Assembly: GCA_036850595.1 (NCBI GenBank)
Contig: CM072160.1
Coordinates: forward strand, 1,597,981 to 1,661,980
Length of the DNA stretch: 64,000 nucleotides
Origin: Rhyacichthys aspro
Lineage: Eukaryota; Chordata; Actinopteri; Gobiiformes; Rhyacichthyidae
Direction of reading: 5' to 3'
Of the stretch, positions 50,501-59,500 are shown in pieces. Under the pieces are notes generated by a model. It was not told the origin of the DNA and ran no database searches. It worked only from the letters and a program-made list of their open reading frames with translations. The position numbers were made by a program, and so were the translations under genes. How positions within the stretch are numbered: the stretch's first letter is position 1; every line of letters starts with the position of its first letter.

Positions 50501-53500
50501 TACACTACCATTGCAATTTGATTTCTGTTTTTATTTATTTTTTCCTTCTCTTGTGTTGATTTTGTTGTGTCATAGGGGCCTAGGAGAAATTCAATTTATT
50601 TACTCACAAAAAAATTTATTTGATCAGGAAAATAATAAATAAATAAAAAAGTCGAACTCAATTTTTTTGGTGGATTTTTTAAAAGGTTAAAAACTCATAA
50701 AATTCAGAAATATTTGTTATTTATTGTAAGGACTGAAGTTAATAATTTTATTCATTCATTAATTCATAGAAAAATTCTGCAAAAATATGTTGAAATACGT
50801 TAAAAGAGCATGTTTGTTTCGAAGGGACTGGAAACAAAATGAAGGGTTAAAGAGTTAAAGGAGAGTCAAACATAGCCCTTCAGAATAAAAGCCTGAGTGA
50901 ATGAATGAGAAGTCAACAGCTGCTCACATTTCTGTCTCTGCGAAGGACCCCTGCAGCAGGCCGACAGTCCACACGAGATCTCCTTAAAGTCGATGTGATT
51001 GTCCCGATTCTCGTCAAAGGCGTGAAACAAACCTGGAGCAAATAAAAACAAACAAAAAAAGTTTATATTCCGAGGCGTTTCTGTGTAAAGTGTGAGCGTT
51101 CGGTCTCACCTTCACTGAGCGAGGCGTGGATCGGAGGAGACACCAGCGGGACGAAGGTTTCCAAATCAAAACGTCCGGTTCTGGACTGAGCCTTCAGCAG
51201 CCAGTAACGCTTCTCTAAGTCGATAATGTCAGACTCCTCCACTGCAACGAAACAAAACAATACTCAATATACTTAGAAACACAAGAGACTTTTGATTTAT
51301 TTTTTACTGAACCAGAAAAAAAGGGAAAAATGGCATAATTACAATAATGTCCGAGAAAATACATCAGCGTTTTAAGTTCTTACGTTAATTCTAATTGTCC
51401 CAGAAAGTAATTATTGCCACAGGATCCTGTCTGATGGAGTGTATTCAAGTCACTTTTAAATCATCCGTGTTTCAGTGGAAATAAGAAACGCCAAAAGACA
51501 CACAATCTGTAAACGTGAAAACACTGCCCTACTTTGAGGTTCTTTGTAACGACACAGAACATTGACATCTTTAATAGACGCCCTAAAGGTTAAGTGAGTG
51601 AAAATATGTCTTGTTTACACTGGTCTACTTCCTGTGTTTCCATTTTAATGAAAATAAAATGGAATAAAATAAAATGGAATGGAATAAAATGGAATGGAAT
51701 GGAATAAAATAAAATGGAATGGAATAAAATGGAATGGAATGGAATAAAATAGAATGGAATGGAATAAAATAAAATGGAATGGAATAAAATGGAATGGAAT
51801 AAAATAAAATGGAAAAATAAAATGAAATGAAATAAAATGGAATGGAATGGAATAAAAAATAAATAAAATGGAATGGAGTAAAATGGAATGGAATGGAATA
51901 AAATAAAATGGAATGGAATGGAATAAAACAAAATAAAATGGAATGGAATAAAATGGAATGGAATGGAATAAAACAAAATAAAATGGAATGGAATAAAATA
52001 AAATGGAATGGAATAAAATAAAATGGAATGGAATAAAATGGAATGGAATGGAATAAAATAAAATAAAATGGAATGGAATAAAACAAAATAAAATGGAATG
52101 GAATAAAATAAAATGGAATGGAATAAAATGGAATGGAATAGAATAAAATAAAATGGAATGGAATAAAATAAAATGGAATGGAATGGAATAAAACAAAATA
52201 AAATGGAATGGAATAAAATAAAATGGAATGGAATAAAATAAAATGGAATGGAATAAAATAAAATGGAATGGAATAAAATGGAATGGAATGGGATAAAATG
52301 GAATGGAATGAAATGAATTGAAACAACCACAGCTTTAAATAGACACTCCTAAAATAGTGAAGAAATCTTTCTTTTTCTTTTCTTTGTGTCTCGTCACACT
52401 ACGGAAAAAAGGAGTCTGCTTTAATATGACACAACCAGGTGTTTTAGTCCTAAGTCGTTCTGTTGTTATAAAATCATAAAAAGACACTATTCAACCCCCC
52501 TACTCCCTCTGTACACTGAATTCTAGAAAACCCATAAATGGAAAGTTGTGTTGAAAAATGTTCTCTACCTCAATTAAAGACAAAAATAAATAAATAAATA
52601 AATAAAAGAATGATTCTCGTTAAAAAATCATAAGCCGGAATATGGAGTTTAAAAGACAGAATCTTCAAATAAAATGCCCAAACCAAACATTTATAATCTG
52701 TTACCAACTCAACCTGACCGGACTTTGTTTTGGCTTATTCTTTCCATTTAAACTGCCTTTACGCTCTTTCTTTTCCAAAAACTATTACAAAATCTACTGT
52801 AACATCACGTAATCGGTGTTATACCTGAATCTGGAGCGGTTACATGTGATGAGCCACTGCAGGAAGGTAAACAGAGCGGTGCGTTTGAATGAGACAGCGA
52901 TACGGATCAGACCGATATAACATCTGAACGCTCTCTCAGCTGATAATCCACAGCTTTGGCTTTAATAGGATTCAACGGGAGCCTCCTCGACGTTCGACTC
53001 CGATGACAGGTGTCAAAACGCAGAACGACAAACGCCAGCGGCTCCAAAACACAAAGAGGTCTCAGAGCCGTGGGATTAAAGGGACAGTGTGTAAAATGTG
53101 GAAGAAAATGGAACATAGTGGTTTTATTTGTGTATATTCAGCTCAAAATAAAGTTCTGTACTGGATTATCTGGAAAAATAAGAGTTTAAGAGTCTCTTTT
53201 AGACATTGTCATATAGTAATATTGTGTGTAAAGATATTTTTAATTTTTATTTTATGAAGGCCATTATCATTTCAGTTTGGACCATACATAACAAATATTT
53301 TTTAGAATAATTTTGACTGTATTTTACATAAAACCCCCCAAAAATCTGAATTTTAAACCTCTTAAAAAGGCAGATTTAGTGATTATTTTGGCTTCTCACA
53401 AGATATTCATACTTAACCTTTTAAAAAGCACAAAGCCAATCATTTAGTTTATTTTACTTTTATTTCAGATCCAAACTCTCGGTTTAGGACTGATCTAAGT

Positions 53501-56500
53501 TTAAACGAGAAGAAGAGAGAAGTACATCCAAGTTTTCTTTGAGGACAGGTTTCTTCTGAGCCAATAACATGACCCTGCAGGGACACCGTAGCTGTTCTAA
53601 AAGGACTAGAGTGAGGAATGGAACTCATTTTTAAATCTAGCTTCCTTTTAAGAACAGAGTAAAGCACGGTGCTCCCTTCCTCTCACCGTTAATGGAGAAG
53701 GAAGTCGTTTATTTATTGTATTTTAAATTTAACAAAAAAATCAGATCATCCTCATTAATCGTTAAATAATTTACAACAGTTTCTCAGCAAAACAAGGAAG
53801 GCTTTGTGTCGCTTCTCCTTCGTTCAAGCCATAACTGATATTAAACTGCAGCAACCAATAAAAAGAAAGACACAAAAGCAATGACAGAGGCTTTGTGTTC
53901 TGTTTGTCGCTAATGGGGCCAAAGAAAACACACTAATAACTAACAAAGCTTACGACGAGGAGCAGATTCTGTGGAAATATCCTCATAAATCACTCATTAG
54001 ACCCTCCGTGGATCCATCACAGGAGCTGTTCTTGACACAGCCGCTTTGTGTTTTTAATGAAGGAGGTTGTTTCTGCTTTTAAAATGTGCTTCAAATACAA
54101 TTCCCGGTTCTGAACGTCATTCTTCTACAAAAACTTGCACAAAAATCGACAGAAGAAGAAGGCAAAGTTACAAAAAGATGGAGGTAAACGTCGGAAACTA
54201 TTGCTTTATTTGGAAATATTTGAGTGTAAATACTGCTCCGTTAAAGTCAAAACTGTCTCCTTCAAAACAAGTCATTGATAAAGCATCTTAAAAACAATAT
54301 GGTTCTGAAATCTGTTAAAAAAGCCACAAGGATCCTGTTTCTGTCGTCTTTGTGATGGACATTAACGCCTCAAACTCATCGTCCAAACAGTCTTAAATCA
54401 AACTGTGCTGTTTCTAAATAAAAAGAGTCCTTGTTTAGTCCTGATTTGACCCTAGTCTGGTCCAGTTTTTGTCCTCAGTTTAGTCCTGAATGCAGCCCTC
54501 GTTTAGATCTTGTTTAGTCCTGGTTTAGTTTAGTTTTAGCTCCTGCTTTAACGAATGGAAATTAGTCCAAAGCCTTGAAATCAATTAAACTCTTAAAGTG
54601 TGTTTCCACTGGGACAGTTCTGCCGAGGTTTCATCACCAAAAACGTTAAAATAAAAACATTTAATGGAAATGTTTTTTAAATAGATTACACCTCGTCATA
54701 TTCAAACAAAAGAATATAATAAATGTTGTATTTTTCCCGACACAAAGCTAGTGTTTGTGGTTTTAAACGTGGTCAGTGTCGTACGGCTCTCGCTTCATGA
54801 ATTTAAACATTGTATTTATGGTCTACACTGCATGAAACACAAGCAGAACCTGTACAAACTCAAATATTGAGTCTAAATGAGAGGAAACTGCTGCAGCATG
54901 AATTTAATGTTGAGAAAGATGGGAATAAACAGAAACAGTTGAATGTTTCCTCCAGGATTTACTCTGATTTAGATTCAATATTAACAATGATCCACGTTTA
55001 GAAAAGTCTGCTTCAAATACGGTTTATTTCTCAAACTTTAGCCACAGTGGAAACGCAGCTTTATTTTGTCAAAGGGGGCATTTAAATATTATAATATTTA
55101 AGATACTTATTGCATGTTTTTCTCGTATCGTTCAGCTCTAGTGCAGCCCTCGGTCCGGTTTTGTTTCCTTCTCGACTCGTCCGGTCTTACCTAGCGGTGC
55201 GACTCTCTCCGAATGGCAGCAGAGAAACCATACCATTATCCAGACAACATCTTCAGAGAAGTGCGGCCACTGCCAGCGAGGATCATCGTCCGTCACTTCC
55301 CGGCAAAAAAAACCCAACACAAACTACGCCATTTTGTCCCGAATCCGACTTATTCCTTTTCCTTCCGAGACGTTCAGAGTCACAAACCGAAAGCACCGTG
55401 TCACGTCAGTCACTCTCTCCTTTGGCCAAACACAAAGACCTGAAGTTAAGAGGATAAAGCGTGAGCGGCAGGATTAACGGCACTGTCCAGGTTTCTCGGG
55501 ACGAGGAAGGTTCTTTCCAGCCTTCTGGCCTTAATCAGTGAAATTAAGCCCAGGCTAAATTTACCTTTAAATGACCTGTGGCTGAAAGAAGTGTGTCACT
55601 GTATGTTTTCACACAAACGTATAAATATTACTGATCGAAGAACTCTTGATCAGACACTCGAGAGCTGCACGATATCAGGAAAATGTGACGATCTTGAATA
55701 TTTAAACACTTCCTTTGACATTTGTCTGTTTTTAGAATGGTCCCATTACATTCCACATCTCACATTTACACAACATACACTGGTGTGGATATAAAAAGTA
55801 AACTATAACACTAAAGTATGTTTATTTTATGAGTTTACAAAATGTAAAGGGAAAGAACAGAAGACAATTCTTTGACTTTTCCTCAAAACAGCAGCAGTTT
55901 AGTTCCTCTGACTCAGTTTGAGAAGGATCTGGGCAGGTTTTGATCAAATGTAGAGAATCCCAGACAAAACCAGACAAATAAACATACTTTGTCCTTTACT
56001 TTTTAAATCCAAACATGCATAAAACTTTTGCACAGTCCTGTATGTCACATAAAAATTAAAAGAATGACACTTGATAACAATAATAATGAATAATGGAAAT
56101 ATTCACAAACAACGCTTCATTAACTTCTTTTAATTTAATCTACAGTTTTTTAGTTTTCTGTAGAATTGTATATAATTTTATTCTGAATTATTGCTTGCTT
56201 CAGTTTCTTTTTGATACTAAACCAAAGACTAAAGCTAAACGTACACGGTTACTTTTATAAACACATACTTCTCTAAGATTGAATCAAATAAAAACTGAGT
56301 GAAAGAGGAGAGTGAGTCTGAAAAGTCAAACCTGTCAGTGTTTTTCCCTGGACACTTCACTGTCTCTGATAACTCGAGCGAATCTGAAGGTTTGAAGCAG
56401 TGGATGTTTACGTCCTTCTGCTTTTTTCAACGACATTCGAAGTAAAAACTCACTCTAAAAATAAAATCGAAGCTTCAAGATGTTTTCTCTATTTCTCTAA

Positions 56501-59500
56501 ACATTATTGTCACAGAAGTCTGTCTCTTTGCTGCTAGACATTAAACATTATTTTATAACCCATATTTCACAATATTTACTGATCTGTTTTAGCATCAGTT
56601 TGGTTTTTGGCTTAAAAATGTGTCGGCTTTTAAACCTCTGAACCCTAAGAAAGTGGGTTTTTTTACTATTTTGCCTTGATTTTTCTGCATAAAAAGCACA
56701 ATAAATATAATGTCTGAGGTTTAGAGGAGCTCTATACATGTCTTTTTCTGCAGAACCAGGGCTAACAGAATATATATGTGTTTAGAGTTTTCCTAACGCC
56801 ACAAACTCCACATAGATACCTTCATTTAAGCATTCTGGGAAAGGTAGTTTGAGCCGGTATCATAAAAGCAGCCTTAAAATGAATCAAATGTTGGATTCAT
56901 TGGTTCATTCAGACAAAATTTCAAATCCCAGAAAGTAAATGGTGCTTCAAAAAGGGCTAATGTTGCATCAAATGGCTTCGAAAGCACATCTTTTGCTGCT
57001 AAAATAAACAGCGTCAATAAAAAAACAAAGACCTGAGCTAAATCAAAGCAAAATGCAGATAATATGGACAAAAACAGATGGATTAATTGGCTTTGATTAT
57101 GGCGTGAACTCAACAAAAGACACAAAAGAGTTAAAAGAACTGTTACTGAGCTGAAGAAAAGGGTGAGACAAAGGCAGATTAATGTAGATCCGTGAGAACA
57201 GAAGCTGATTTTATCCCGAAGGACTTACAGTGAGTGACTCCGGCCAGAGTTTGGTAGAAGGTGGGCGTGTCGCTGTCGTCGGTGAGCGTCACGCAGACTC
57301 CTCCCGACAGCAGCCACCTCGACAACGTGAAGGCCTCTTTGTTCTGCAGCAGCCAGCTCCGGAAGCGCTCGTAGTTCACCTTTTCTCCCTAAACACCGCA
57401 GAGATAAGGAGTGAATATTCAGGAAGAGCGGAGGTAGAAAACAGAGACGTTGAGATGTCGCTCCGACCTCGATGAAGCACTGCTTGAGCGACGCCGGGAC
57501 CTCTCCGTCCAGGACCTGCAGCACGGCCTCCATGTCGTCTCTGGAGGCGTATCCGCCCGGGTCACTGGCGAACAGGCTGAAGAGGTCTGAGAGCAAACAC
57601 AAACAGAGTCACAGCTCGGGTTTAGCGCCGAAAAACAGGACTAAAGGAGTAAAGGAGGCTGCTACAGAGCTCTTATTGTGATTGGTCAAAAGAGAAGAAG
57701 AAAAAGTGAGAAAGAGGGATTACAATGGAGTCCAACAACATGTTTTTGTGTCAAAAATGAAATAAAAACTAAATAAAAATCATCAATCACTTTTTTTTAA
57801 TTGTCACTTTTAGATAAGTTTAAGATTAGATAAGATTAGTTCATGTAGATTGTTGTCTGACTAATTATTGGTGATGTTATTGCATCCGATCAGGCTCTTT
57901 TCACACATGAAACTGTTCTGGTAAAATACAGGAACATTGCTGGAAAAGACTGTGTGTGTGAAAGGAGCTTTAGTTTGATCACAGTATTTGATTTTTTAAA
58001 TGAACGGTAAGGATTACACTCATGGGTCCAGAGTCAGTGAGAGAAACGTCTTTGTTTTTGAGTAAACTGTGGACTCTACGCTCCAGTCTCCTTCTTTAGA
58101 CGCTCTTTCCTCTGATTCTTCCGTCTTCAGACTCCTCTACAACTCCTTTTCTTTCTCTTTTCCATAAAACATCTTTCTCCTCTCCTGACCTCACCCTCTC
58201 TTTTTTGTTGTAGCTTCCAAATTGTGCTGACTGCTCACTCTTTTCATTGACTTCAGACCCACTAAATGACTGTTTTGAGTCCTGGTGCGCGCTGTAAACC
58301 CTATTAAACCACGCTCCCAGGGGCTGTACTGTAAAATTACATTAACATATTTATATTTACAACCCCCCAGTCTGCAGGGCCAGCGCAAAGTCGGACAATT
58401 TTTTGCTGTGGTTCGGACAATTTTTAGCCATTTGCTTTATATTGAAAATGTGAAAACACCTTAGATCCACAAAAATCTGCATTAAACTGATTGATTAATG
58501 AGTCCACGCTGGTTTTTGGTCACAACCAGACGAGGGATGGGCGTCTAAAAGCTGAGCGCTGCACTTAGACCCTTCTTTTCCACCTGACAATTACCTCCTG
58601 TTTGTTTTGTACAAGTTATATTCACATTAAAAGGTATAAAAAGCATGATATGTGTTATTTAGACTTCCACCGACTTACACTTGGCCTTCTCCTCATCGCG
58701 GCCTCGTGTCAGAAGAACCAAGCCGACGATCAGGTTGTTGAAGTGTAGCCCTTTGGACGAGCCTCCGAACGAGGTGTAGATCACCTGAAGAACACAACAC
58801 AAGGAAATACTCGTCTTTAAAACAAAAACTACTCAACGTTTAGCTTAATGTCGCCAAATTGTAGCTCGTCTTGGTGTTTTTGGATTTTAAAGTTATTACA
58901 GCTGGATCTACTGTCAGTGAACGCACCACAGCCCACGCTCTGAATGGGCTCCCACCATTTAAAAATATTCCTGTTTAGAAAAGCATTTTGTTTTGCCATA
59001 AATTATTTTTATTTTAATTATTTTCTATTTTATTTTTTAATTTACTTCATTTCTTATTATTTTATTTATTTATTATTTTAGTTTTTTTTTTTTATTATTG
59101 CATTATTATTTGAATATTTTTTATAATTTTATTTTTGAATACTATAATTTTCTGATGATTAATTTTCTGTGATGCTCTGGGGTAGCTTCAAGGAAAATTA
59201 GTTTTCCCTGAGTTTTTTTTTTTTTTTTTTTTTAGCTTTAAGGATAATTAAATTTAATAAAAGCAGAATGATAGAGGTTATTGAAGTGCAGCCCTTTTAG
59301 CTTAATTTCCAAATTTCCCTGTGTCCTTTTTTCTTTCTGGACGTCATATGGAAATGTATTTGTTGACCTTAAAAACGTCAAACACAAAAACAAATGTTCT
59401 GCAAAAGAGAAAAGCAGTACAAGTTTGAAAAAGGAAGTCAAAATGTGTCAGAAAACTTCCTGTGAACTGTGCGTCGTGACCTTTATGTATTTGATCACTG

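Larger units (their letters stand above)
43125..53218 (-). pseudogene. usp32: second copy (B) of the USP32 exon 6-15 block, probably an assembly duplicate
   Basis: This block is collinear with about 33270-43024. Exon equivalents are 51110-51241, 50928-51032, 50176-50291, 49235-49299, 49060-49143, 48064-48125, 47875-47986, 47002-47178, 45667-45838 and 43858-43998. Exons 6, 8, 10, 11 and 15 are intact. Exon 7 has lost 3 bases (GPSQRQK in place of GPVAERQK). Exon 9 has 2 extra bases creating a stop. Exon 12 has four separate insertions totalling 9 bases and a stop. Exon 13 is 5 bases longer and exon 14 is 4 shorter. Single-base indels cluster at 45.6-48.0 kb, which looks like uncorrected long-read error. 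Other differences look allelic. The right end continues seamlessly into unique intron 5 sequence. Confidence 0.88.
53219..57228. other. unique part of USP32 intron 5
   Basis: This is the intron between exon 5 and exon 6 beyond the duplicated block. It holds two interspersed repeats (54730-55031 and 55787-56045) and a GC-richer stretch at about 55140-55450 with open frames on both strands but no recognised protein. Nothing else is identifiable. Confidence 0.5.

Noticed and set aside
33270..53218. Genuine tandem exon duplication in USP32
   Set aside because: The break coincides exactly with a 100-N gap, and copy B carries error-like indels in four exons. A contig overlap or haplotype duplicate explains this more simply, though reads are needed to be sure.
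55110..55457. Open frames in the GC-richer patch of USP32 intron 5
   Set aside because: Frames on both strands overlap, no protein family is recognised, and no splice-bounded exon is evident.
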